Positions 1 to 7,200 of a stretch of DNA of 7,314 nucleotides are shown in pieces. The position numbers and the translations under genes are program-made. The DNA is from Candidatus Nesterenkonia stercoripullorum (lineage in GTDB: Bacteria; Actinomycetota; Actinomycetes; Actinomycetales; Micrococcaceae), in assembly GCA_019114115.1 (NCBI GenBank), contig DXGD01000303.1:1-7314 (forward strand). The letters are read 5' to 3'. Within the stretch, counting starts at the first letter, position 1. Every line of letters begins with the position of its first letter. Below the pieces are notes generated by a model. The model searched no databases, had not been told where the DNA came from, and was given only the letters and a program-made list of their open reading frames with translations.

Positions 1-2816
1 TGAGAGACGGCGCCGACGTCGAGCCTGGCGAAGGGCCAGGCCAGCACATCCTGGTGATCAGGGTCCTGCGGTTCGGTGGCGTCGTCGTGCTGCCCCTGAC
101 CCGAAGGAGGTTCTCCCCCGCTCTGCGGGATATGACGAGCCACGACCGACCCGAAAGAGACGATGAGTCGCTGCAGCGCCGCCGCGCGCGGATCGCCGGG
201 GAGCAGCTCAGTCACTTCGTGGGCGAGCAGCTCCCGACAGGAAGGCTCTAGGCCTATAATCGGCAGGCCCGCCTCGATATAGGGTGCCATCGCGTCAAGA
301 GTGCGCGACAAAGCCCACCGCGTCATATCCAACTGACCCGTCGAATGCCAGGTCAAGCCGCAACAGACGAACTGGTGCGGCATCTCCACCGTGTACCCCA
401 GGGCTTCGAGCACTTCGATCGCAGCCAAGCCCGGCCCGGTCTCCAGGTGATTCGAGAAAGAGTCCGGCCACAGCACGACGACGGGTCTCGTCGCCTTCTC
501 AGCCGTGACGCCCGCATTGCCGGCAGCTGGAGAGGAGATCCCGCTTCCCTCGGCACGGCCGCGACGTCGTCGCCTTCGGGCGAACTGCGACTGCAAGGAC
601 CGGGGGGCAAAGCGGATCATGGAGCGGGTGCGATCGACACCTGCAGCGAGCATGAGCAGCTTCTCCGCGGCGGGGATCTTCACCGTGGCATTCGCCAGCC
701 GTGCAGCCCCAGGAACACGGTGCATCGCCCATGTCAGCGCTGGGAGCCAGCCCATCGTATAGTGCGCCATAGGGCGAAGGCGACGCGCGTAGAACCGATG
801 GAGGAACTCTGATTTGTACGTGGCCATATCCACATTGACCGGGCACTCCGAGGCGCAGGCCTTGCAGGAGAGGCATAGGTCGAGGGCTTCCTTGACCTCC
901 TGCGACCGATAGCCCTCGGTGATGGTCTCACCGCGCAGCATCTCGGAGAGCACCCTCGCCCGGCCGCGTGTGGAATGGACCTCGTCGCCTGTGACCTGGA
1001 AGGAAGGGCACATCGACCCCTCCGCGGAGCGGCAGGCGCCCACGCCTACGCACCTGTTGACCGCATTGACGAGCGATCCGCCGTCGCGGGAGAGCGCGTG
1101 GACCGGCGTGAGCTCGAAGGAACGCTGCCCGGGCCCGGGACGGAGCCTGTCGTCGACCGGTTCCGGGTCCACCAGCACACCCGGGTTGAACACATTGCCG
1201 GGATCGAAGATCCGCTTGAACCGGGCGAATGCCGCCAGCATCTCGGGACTGTACATCCGGCCCAGCAGCGCTGAACGCGCTCGTCCATCGCCGTGCTCAC
1301 CGGAGAGCGAACCGCCGTGACGCGCGACCAGGTCAGCCGCGTCCTCCATGAACCGACGGAACGCCTGATCCCCTCCAGGACGGGTCAGCGGGAAAGAAAG
1401 GCGCAGATGGACGCAGCCTTCCCCGAAATGCCCGAACGGGATGCCACGCAGGTCGTGCTGCGCCATGAGGTCGTAGAGGTCTCGAAGGTAGTCGGCCAGA
1501 TGGGCGGCGGGCACAGCCGAGTCCTCCCACCCGGGCCAGGCCTCGCCACCATCGGGCAGCCGCGTCACCAGCCCTGCGCTGGACTCCCTGATCCGCCACA
1601 GCGCTCGCGTCTCGGCCGGGTCGTCGACGATCCGTGAGGTCAGCAACCCTGGTGCCTCGTCCACCAGGCGCTGCGCAAGCTGAGCCGCTTCCTCAGGGGT
1701 CTCGCCAGTCGTCTCGCAGTACAGCCAGCCCCCTGCCTGGGGCTCTGCGGGGTCGGTGCCCGGCAGCTCGGACCCGGCGGACTCGTCTCCGCGGCTCTGA
1801 CGCAGTGCCGCCAGCAGGTCGCCGCCCATGCCCTCGATCGTCGCCACTCCACGACGCCGCAGCTCGGGCGCGGCAGCAGCGGCGTCGAACACTGTGGGGA
1901 ATGCCAGCACAGCCAGCGCGGTCGACGGCGGCAGCGGCACCAAGGACACGGTGAGCTCGGTGATCACTCCAAGCGTCCCCTCGGACCCGGCCGCGGCCTT
2001 GGCGACGTCGAAGGAATTCTCCGGAAGCAGATAGTGCAGCCCGTACCCCGAGACCTGTCGCGGGAAGCGGCCCAGCTCCAGTCGCAGCAGGGCGAGCTCA
2101 TCATCGCGCAGGGCGCGCAGGGCGTCCTCGATAGTTGCGTCGTCGGCGCCGCCACTGCTGAGCGTGACCTCCCGGCCGTCAGCGAGCATCAGGGTCATGG
2201 ACTGTAAGTTCGACGCGGATGTCCCCCACGCGACCGAATGGGAGCCGCAGGCGTTGTTGGCCACCATTCCCCCGATGGTGCACCGCGAATGCGTCGAGGG
2301 ATCGGGGCCGTAGGTCAGACCGTGCCTCGCTGCCGCGGCCTTCACCTGATCGCAGAGCACACCTGGTTCGATGCGCGCGATCTGCCGCCTGGGATCGATC
2401 TCCAGGATCGAGGCCATCCTCCGCGAGGTGTCGATGACGAGGCCCTCCCCGATGGCATTGCCCGCCACAGACGTGCCCCCTCCGCGGGCGACGACGGGCC
2501 ATCCCCGCAGCGCTGCCAGCTCGATCCCCCATCGGATGTCCTGACGGTCGCGGGGTTCCAGCACTGCAGCCGGGTACCTGCGGTAGAGCGAGGCGTCAGA
2601 GACGTAAGCTGCCCGGGTCATCGCGTCAGTGCGCAGCCTGTCCCCCAGCTTGACCTCCAGGTCAGCCGCCGCGTCCGCAGCAGGGGGACCCGCGTCGGGT
2701 GCTGCAGCCACAGGTGCTCCCACTGCGGCCGCCCCGGCGCTGCCCGCTCCGGAGTGGCCTCCGCGAGGGTGGCGTGGACCGGCGTGGGGCGCTCCAGCAC
2801 TGTCGACGACGGACAT
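1..2816 (-). CDS. FAD-binding and (Fe-S)-binding D-2-hydroxyacid dehydrogenase (D-lactate / D-2-hydroxyglutarate type), C-terminus cut by window edge
   Basis: One open frame runs from ATG at 2816 to the left edge (938 codons seen); no stop is present, so the gene is partial. The order of domains is that of the fused GlcD-GlcF-like family that includes YdiJ and Dld-II. An Ala/Gly/Pro-rich leader covers residues 1-50. The FAD (PCMH) domain has RGGGTSVAGNA near 111-121, IGGMVANNACGSH at 181-193 and GSEGTLGVITEL at 278-288. The FAD-oxidase C-terminal domain has HFGEGCVH at 463-470 and SGEHGDGR at 505-512; these His and Glu residues match the metal and catalytic site of D-2-hydroxyglutarate dehydrogenases. 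The iron-sulfur part has C589, C595, C603 and then CxxCxxCxxxCP at C648/C651/C654/C658. A cysteine-rich CCG domain follows (C818, C819, G820; EPSC with C860). The second CCG repeat probably lies outside. It is expected to oxidise a D-2-hydroxyacid and pass electrons through its clusters to a respiratory acceptor. No membrane segment or signal peptide is visible. The substrate is not decided by sequence. The start is supported by a strong ribosome binding site. Confidence 0.93.
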   Translation of the reverse strand, partial: MSVVDSAGAPHAGPRHPRGGHSGAGSAGAAAVGAPVAAAPDAGPPAADAAADLEVKLGDRLRTDAMTRAAYVSDASLYRRYPAAVLEPRDRQDIRWGIELAALRGWPVVARGGGTSVAGNAIGEGLVIDTSRRMASILEIDPRRQIARIEPGVLCDQVKAAAARHGLTYGPDPSTHSRCTIGGMVANNACGSHSVAWGTSASNLQSMTLMLADGREVTLSSGGADDATIEDALRALRDDELALLRLELGRFPRQVSGYGLHYLLPENSFDVAKAAAGSEGTLGVITELTVSLVPLPPSTALAVLAFPTVFDAAAAAPELRRRGVATIEGMGGDLLAALRQSRGDESAGSELPGTDPAEPQAGGWLYCETTGETPEEAAQLAQRLVDEAPGLLTSRIVDDPAETRALWRIRESSAGLVTRLPDGGEAWPGWEDSAVPAAHLADYLRDLYDLMAQHDLRGIPFGHFGEGCVHLRLSFPLTRPGGDQAFRRFMEDAADLVARHGGSLSGEHGDGRARSALLGRMYSPEMLAAFARFKRIFDPGNVFNPGVLVDPEPVDDRLRPGPGQRSFELTPVHALSRDGGSLVNAVNRCVGVGACRSAEGSMCPSFQVTGDEVHSTRGRARVLSEMLRGETITEGYRSQEVKEALDLCLSCKACASECPVNVDMATYKSEFLHRFYARRLRPMAHYTMGWLPALTWAMHRVPGAARLANATVKIPAAEKLLMLAAGVDRTRSMIRFAPRSLQSQFARRRRRRGRAEGSGISSPAAGNAGVTAEKATRPVVVLWPDSFSNHLETGPGLAAIEVLEALGYTVEMPHQFVCCGLTWHSTGQLDMTRWALSRTLDAMAPYIEAGLPIIGLEPSCRELLAHEVTELLPGDPRAAALQRLIVSFGSVVARHIPQSGGEPPSGQGQHDDATEPQDPDHQDVLAWPFARLDVGAVS

Positions 2817-2823
2817 CTCACAG

Positions 2824-2831
2824 CTCCTCCC
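2824..2831 (-). promoter_or_regulatory. Ribosome binding site of the FAD/Fe-S dehydrogenase
   Basis: Read on the minus strand this is GGGAGGAG. Its GGAGG core ends 9 nt before ATG 2816. It decides the start: the only competing in-frame starts lie downstream, at GTG codons for residues 32 and 36 and ATG for residue 66, and it keeps the Ala/Pro-rich leader in the protein. Confidence 0.8.
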
Positions 2832-2870
2832 GCAGGGGTCCACCATCCGACCTCACAGGGCCAGCGGTAA

Positions 2871-2882
2871 GTAACATGTTAC
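2871..2882. promoter_or_regulatory. Perfect 12-bp palindrome GTAACATGTTAC, candidate operator
   Basis: GTAACATGTTAC reads identically on both strands and is an AT-rich island in GC-rich DNA. It sits 54 bp upstream of the dehydrogenase start and overlaps its likely -10 box. Perfect dyads of this kind are typical operators of TetR- or GntR-family repressors. The core AAC-N2-GTT resembles the half-sites of some TetR regulators such as KstR, but the outer bases do not fully fit that consensus. No regulator gene is in the window, so the cognate protein is unknown. Confidence 0.5.
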
Positions 2883-2904
2883 ATGCGAGGCAATGTCACG
2901 CCAA
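2876..2904 (-). promoter_or_regulatory. Candidate sigma-70-type promoter of the dehydrogenase gene
   Basis: On the minus strand TTGGCG (2904-2899) is separated by exactly 17 nt from TAACAT (2881-2876). Each hexamer matches four of six consensus bases or better. Transcription would begin near 2869, giving a leader of about 50 nt that carries the ribosome binding site. The -10 hexamer lies inside the 12-bp palindrome, so a protein bound there would be expected to repress. This is inferred from spacing and motif match only. Confidence 0.45.
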
Positions 2905-2922
2905 GGGACGCGTGAACCCCGG

Positions 2923-2950
2923 TGGACTCGCGCCCCGTGCGTTGAATACT
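2923..2950 (+). promoter_or_regulatory. Candidate promoter for rlmH, possibly giving a leaderless mRNA
   Basis: TGGACT (2923-2928) and AATACT (2945-2950) are 16 nt apart, and each matches four of six consensus bases. The -10 box ends 9 nt before ATG 2960, so transcription would begin at or within a few bases of the start codon. No Shine-Dalgarno-like sequence is present in the bases just before the ATG (TGTTCACGGT), which fits a leaderless transcript. The evidence is suggestive only. Confidence 0.35.
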
Positions 2951-2959
2951 GTTCACGGT

Positions 2960-3418
2960 ATGGCGATCAGCGTGATGACCATCGGCAAGAAGCACGAACC
3001 GTGGACCGTCGACGGCATCGAACGCTATACCCGCCGCCTGCGCAAGCCATACGACCTGACCTGGGCGTTTCTCCCCCACTCCAGCCGCTCCGAGCAGGCT
3101 GCGCGTGAGGAGGAATCGGCACGCCTGCTCCACGCCGTCACGCCGACCGACCACGTCATCCTGCTCGACGAGCGTGGCCGCAATCTCGACTCCCCCAGCC
3201 TGGCCAGGCATCTGCGCACTCGACTGGACAGCGGCGCGACGGTCAGGGTGATCGTCGGCGGGGCCTACGGCGTGACGGATGCACTCCGTCAACGAGCTGA
3301 CCTGGTGTGGTCCCTCTCCGCTCTGGTCTTCCCGCACCAGCTGGTCCGCCTGATCCTCGCCGAGCAGATCTACCGAGCTCAGGAGATCACCGCAGGCCGG
3401 AGCTACCACCATGAGTGA
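2960..3418 (+). CDS. rlmH: 23S rRNA (pseudouridine-1915-N3)-methyltransferase RlmH
   Basis: The 152-residue product has the usual length of RlmH, a small SPOUT (trefoil-knot) methyltransferase. In the known family it uses S-adenosylmethionine to methylate N3 of pseudouridine 1915 (E. coli numbering) in helix 69 of 23S rRNA, acting on the assembled 70S ribosome. Visible signatures are MAISVMTIGKKHEPW at the N-terminus, ILLDERG (67-73), the knot motif VIVGGAYGV (97-105), and the C-terminal block from LSALVFPHQLVR (119-130) through AEQIYRAQEI to SYHHE. These are near-canonical, so the enzyme is expected to be active. The frame is open well upstream, but conservation begins at ATG 2960 and there is no upstream start with a ribosome binding site; a TTG at 2942 would add only six residues. 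Its last 8 nt overlap the next gene. It is ordinarily constitutive. Confidence 0.97.
   Translation: MAISVMTIGKKHEPWTVDGIERYTRRLRKPYDLTWAFLPHSSRSEQAAREEESARLLHAVTPTDHVILLDERGRNLDSPSLARHLRTRLDSGATVRVIVGGAYGVTDALRQRADLVWSLSALVFPHQLVRLILAEQIYRAQEITAGRSYHHE
3399..3402 (+). promoter_or_regulatory. Ribosome binding site inside the rlmH 3' end for the NAD(P)-binding gene
   Basis: GGAG ends 8 nt before ATG 3411 and lies within the last codons of rlmH. It supports ATG 3411 over the alternative GTG at 3507, which has no comparable motif. The ATGAGTGA overlap of start and stop suggests that ribosomes finishing rlmH can reinitiate here. Confidence 0.65.
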
Positions 3419-4139
3419 GCACGCATACGAGGAGCACCCCGAGCCCGGCATATCAGACAGCGGAAACGGGCTCCCCGCAGACAACGACGCCGCGACTGAG
3501 CGTGCGGTGGGAATCATCGGCGCAGGCCGCGCCGGGACTGCCTTCGCACGGACGATGATTCGCGCCGGGATTCCCGTCGACATCTGTTCGACGAGACCGC
3601 CGCGGGCGCTCCGCCACCACCTGAAGATCTATGCCCCGGGAGCCAATCCGGTTCCCGCCGAGGAGATCGCCTCGAGAGTGCCGCGTGAAACCGGCATCAT
3701 CGTGCTCGCAGTGCCCCAGGAGGACCTCGACGACGTCGACCCGGCGTGGATCGGCCCCCGAGTCCTTATCGATGCGACCAACACCTGGGAGGACGAGCTG
3801 CTCCCGGGCTGGCTCGCCGGGGCGATCGCCGAGCAGCTGCCCTCGTCGATGGCCATCGCCGGGCGCTTCCGGCCGGCGCGAGTGGTGAAGGCCCTGAACC
3901 ACATGGGGCACCAAGACCTCGAGGATGCCGCCTCAGACCTGCCGCTGCGGCAGCGGCGCGCACTCGCCCTCGCCGGCGACGACGACGATGCGCGCGGCCG
4001 GGTCATGGGCCTCATCGTCCGCATGGGGTTCGACCCCGTATCCCTGGGCCCCTTGGCAGCAGGGTCCGTCATGGAGCCCGGAGCACCGCTCTTCGACACC
4101 CGCCTCACCCGCGCCGACATCCTTCGATACGCCCGATGA
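3411..4139 (+). CDS. NAD(P)-binding protein of the F420-dependent NADP oxidoreductase-like family (substrate unknown)
   Basis: The product has 242 residues. After an acidic, probably disordered leader (1-31) comes a Rossmann fold: VGIIGAGRAGTAFA (33-46) carries GxGxxG, and the next strand, VDICSTRPPRAL, ends in S60-T61-R62, where relatives such as F420:NADP oxidoreductase hold the 2'-phosphate of NADPH. IIVLAVPQEDL (96-106) and VLIDATNTWE (118-127) are the following Rossmann strands. VVKALNHMGHQDLED (158-172) aligns with the KAFN-type segment of that family, and GFDPVSLGPLAAGSVMEPG (206-224) matches its closing block. It is a little longer than a typical member because of the leader. Family membership is well supported, but use of F420 is not: many members reduce or bind other substrates. 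Start ATG 3411 overlaps rlmH by 8 nt, which implies joint translation. It could instead be a general NADP-binding reductase or a sensor-like protein. Confidence 0.85.
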   Translation: MSEHAYEEHPEPGISDSGNGLPADNDAATERAVGIIGAGRAGTAFARTMIRAGIPVDICSTRPPRALRHHLKIYAPGANPVPAEEIASRVPRETGIIVLAVPQEDLDDVDPAWIGPRVLIDATNTWEDELLPGWLAGAIAEQLPSSMAIAGRFRPARVVKALNHMGHQDLEDAASDLPLRQRRALALAGDDDDARGRVMGLIVRMGFDPVSLGPLAAGSVMEPGAPLFDTRLTRADILRYAR

Positions 4140-4168
4140 CCGCAGGTCTGCGACAGCGGCCGAGCCTC

Positions 4169-4199
4169 GCTCTGCGCTGCCACGCCGCAGTGTCAGAGC
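4169..4199 (+). other. Imperfect hairpin between the NAD(P)-binding gene and lhr
   Basis: GCTCTG (4169-4174) pairs with CAGAGC (4194-4199). Inside it, CTGC (4177-4180) pairs with GCAG (4187-4190) around a 6-nt loop, with a small internal loop between the two stems. No run of T follows, so it is not a classic intrinsic terminator. It may weakly end or pause transcription from the rlmH pair before lhr, or it may be a by-product of high GC. Confidence 0.3.
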
Positions 4200-4206
4200 C
4201 TGCCCC

Positions 4207-4212
4207 TAGAGT
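4207..4212 (+). promoter_or_regulatory. lhr: Candidate -10 box (TAGAGT) for a leaderless lhr transcript
   Basis: TAGAGT fits the TANNNT extended actinobacterial -10 pattern and ends 6 nt before ATG 4219. That spacing places the transcription start on the A of the start codon. The sequence before the ATG (GTGGTGGC) has no good Shine-Dalgarno core, and a clear -35 box is not seen. The box also contains an in-frame TAG stop (4207-4209) that rules out any earlier start for lhr. Confidence 0.45.
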
Positions 4213-4218
4213 GGTGGC

Positions 4219-7200
4219 ATGGACGCACTGAGCCTCTTCACCGAACCCACGCGAGAGTGGTTCCGTGCGAGCTTCGGCGCCCCGACAGCAGCTCAGGAGG
4301 GGGCGTGGACGTCGGTCGCCGAGGGGCATCATGCCCTCGTCGTCGCCCCTACCGGGTCCGGGAAGACTCTCTCGGCGTTCCTCTGGGCACTGGACAGGCT
4401 CTTCGCCGAAGGCGGAGCTGGTGAAGGCGGGGCTGGCGAAAGTGGGTCTGGCGAAAGTGGGGCTGGTGGAGTCGAGCCGGCCCAAGGCACCCGGGTCCTC
4501 TACATCTCGCCGCTGAAAGCCCTGGGTGTCGATATCGAGCGCAATCTGCGCAGTCCGCTGGTCGGCATCAATCACACGGCACGCCGGCTCAGCAGACCCA
4601 CCCGGGAGATCTCAGTGGGGGTGCGCACCGGGGATTCCACCTCGAAGCAGCGCCGTGACCTCGTCCGGAATCCCCCTGAGGTGCTCATCACCACCCCGGA
4701 GTCGCTGTACCTGATGCTGACCTCGCAGGCGAGGAACACGCTGACCGGGGTGAGCACGGTCATCGTGGATGAGGTCCACGCGCTGGCCGGCACGAAGCGA
4801 GGCGCGCACCTGGCCGTCTCGCTGGAAAGGCTGGACGATATGCTGGCCCGCCGCGCCCAGCGGATCGGCCTCTCCGCGACCGTCGAGCCCCGGGAGGAGG
4901 TAGCACGGTATCTGGGCGGCACGCAGGACGTGCAGATCGTCGCGCCCCCTTCGGAGAAGAGCTGGGACATCACCGTTTCGGTTCCCGTCGAGGATCTGGC
5001 GAACCCTGACGTGGAGTCGGCCGATGGCTCTCAGCCCATGCAGCCCTCGATATGGCCGCACGTCGAGCACAAGGTCGTCGAGCTGATCACGAGCCGGCGC
5101 TCCACCATATGCTTCGTCAACTCCCGCCGGCTCGCCGAGAAGCTCACCGGCCGCATCAATGAGATCTGGGCGGAGAAGCAGCCGTCCCGGGGCGAGGACG
5201 CGGAACCCCCGGACGAAGCGGCAGAGGATGAGGCGGCTCTTGCCCGCGCACATCACGGGTCCGTGTCGAAAGACCAGCGCACCCTGATCGAGGAGGATCT
5301 CAAATCGGGCCGGCTCAAGTGCGTGGTCGCCACGTCGTCGCTGGAGCTGGGCATCGATATGGGTGCGGTGGACCTGGTGATCCAGGTCGAGTCACCTCCG
5401 GCAGTCTCCGCCGCCCTGCAGCGCATCGGCCGGGCGGGGCACCATGTCGGCGAGGTCTCGATCGGGTGGTTCTTCCCGAAGCATCGCGGGGATCTGGTCT
5501 CCACCGCCGTCGTCGCCGAGCGGATGCTCGCTGGACGCATCGAGGCGCTGCACGTGCCGCGCAACCCGCTGGACATCCTCGCCCAGCAGACCGTGGCGGC
5601 CTGTGCCCTGGACTCGGTCGAGGTGGAGCACTGGTATGAGAGCCTGCGCCGCAGCGCTCCGTTCGCGTCCCTGCCGCGATCTGCGTTCGAATCGACTCTG
5701 GACCTGCTGGCGGGCAGATACCCCTCAGACCGCTTCTCCGAACTGCGTCCGCGCATCGTCTGGGACCGCGACGCCGGCACGCTCAGCGGGCGGCCCGGAG
5801 CGCAGCGTCTCGCCGTCACATCCGGCGGGACCATCCCGGACCGAGGGCTCTTCGGCGTCTATCTGGCCAGCTCGGAGGACGCCGGATCCGCGCGCAGCGG
5901 GGGGCGTCGCGTCGGCGAGCTCGACGAAGAGATGGTCTACGAGTCCCGGGTAGGCGACGTCTTCGCCCTCGGCGCGACGAGCTGGCGCATCGAAGAGATC
6001 ACTTTCGACCGGGTGCTCGTCTCCCCCGCATTCGGGCAGCCGGCCTCGCTGCCCTTCTGGCGCGGCGACGGCATCGGACGCCCTGCCGAACTCGGCGCCG
6101 CGATGGGAGCTTTCGTCCGGGACATCCATGCAGCCTCCGCCGAGTCCGCGGAAGAGCGGCTGAGTGGGCTCGGATTGGACGCCTGGGCCCGCGAGAACCT
6201 CAGGCGCTACCTCGATGAGCAGCACCAGGCGGCCGGTGCGCTCCCGAACGACCAGACGCTGGTGGTGGAACGGACCAAGGACGAACTCGGCGACTGGCGC
6301 ATCATCCTCCACTCCCCCTACGGGCTCCAGGTCCATGCGCCCTGGGCGCTGGCCGTCGGAGTGCGCCTGCACGAACGCTACGGGCTCGACGGTGCCGCCA
6401 TGGCTTCCGACGACGGCATCGTCCTGCGCGTACCGCAGATGGATGAGCAGCCCCCAGGCGCCGAGCTCTTCCGCTTCGAATCCGATGAGCTGGAAGAGCT
6501 GGTCACCGAAGAAGTCAGCTCCTCGGCGCTGTTCGCGGGCCGGTTCCGGGAGGCCGCCGCGCGCAGTCTCCTGCTGCCCAGGCAGCACCCAGGGCAGCGG
6601 ACTCCGCTGTGGCAGCAGCGGCAGCGCTCCTCGCAGTTGCTGCAGGTCGCCTCCGGCTACCCCGATTTCCCCATCATCATGGAGACGATGCGGGAAGTCC
6701 TGCAGGACGTCTACGATATGCCGGCCCTCGCCGAGCTGACCGCCGCCATCGGGCAGCGCCGCATCACCCTGATCGAAACCACGACGACGACGCCGTCGCC
6801 CTTCGCCCAATCCGTCCTGTTCGGGTACATCGCGCAGTACCTCTACGAAGGGGACTCCCCGCTGGCGGAACGTCGCGCCGCCGCGCTCTCAGTAGACACT
6901 GACCTGCTGGGCGAGCTCCTGGGCCGGGTCGAGCTGCGCGAGTTCCTCGATGCCGGGATCATCGCCGACACCGAGGCGCAGGCGCAGCGCCTCACCCCTA
7001 CCCGGCGCCTGCGCGGGATCGAAGGTGCCGCCGATCTGCTCCGCCTGCTCGGGCCGCTGCCTATCGAAGCGCTCGCCGAGCGGCTGCAGGCCGAGGAAGA
7101 ACAGACCGACAGCGAAGTCAGCGCGAAGGGTGGTGCTGGAGACAGCAGTGAAGACGGCACTGGGGACGGCACAGCGGACTTCGACCGCGCGACCGCCGAC

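Noticed and set aside
345..812. Plus-strand open frame of 155 codons (and a similar one at 2238-2870)
   Set aside because: Both are antisense to conserved parts of the FAD/Fe-S dehydrogenase and have Arg/Pro/Ser-rich shadow-frame composition.
2871..2883. Assigning the palindrome to KstR or another named regulator
   Set aside because: Only the AAC-N2-GTT core matches. The outer conserved base is missing on one side and the neighbouring gene is not a sterol gene.
2911..2957. Inverted repeat CGTGAAC (2911-2917) and GTTCACG (2951-2957) flanking the rlmH promoter
   Set aside because: A 7-bp pair separated by 33 nt is expected by chance in a region of this size, and nothing else supports a function.
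2879..3583. Minus-strand open frame of 234 codons covering rlmH and the start of the next gene
   Set aside because: It is antisense to the unmistakable RlmH sequence, carries no known motif, and would end within the intergenic palindrome region.
4169..4199. Calling the hairpin before lhr a rho-independent terminator
   Set aside because: The stem is interrupted and no T-run follows, so it is recorded only as a hairpin.
4612..5256. Minus-strand open frame of 214 codons opposite the Lhr helicase domain
   Set aside because: It is a shadow of lhr with no family motif.
6772..6798. Run of five threonine codons in Lhr (residues 854-858) as an expansion
   Set aside because: It is only five codons of mixed ACC/ACG use, directly before the conserved PSPFAQS block, where variable short residues are usual.
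5725..6810. Long minus-strand open frame of 361 codons opposite lhr
   Set aside because: It lies wholly antisense to well-conserved Lhr motifs, has low-complexity Gly/Arg/Gln-rich composition and no recognisable domain. Long antisense frames are common in GC-rich genes.
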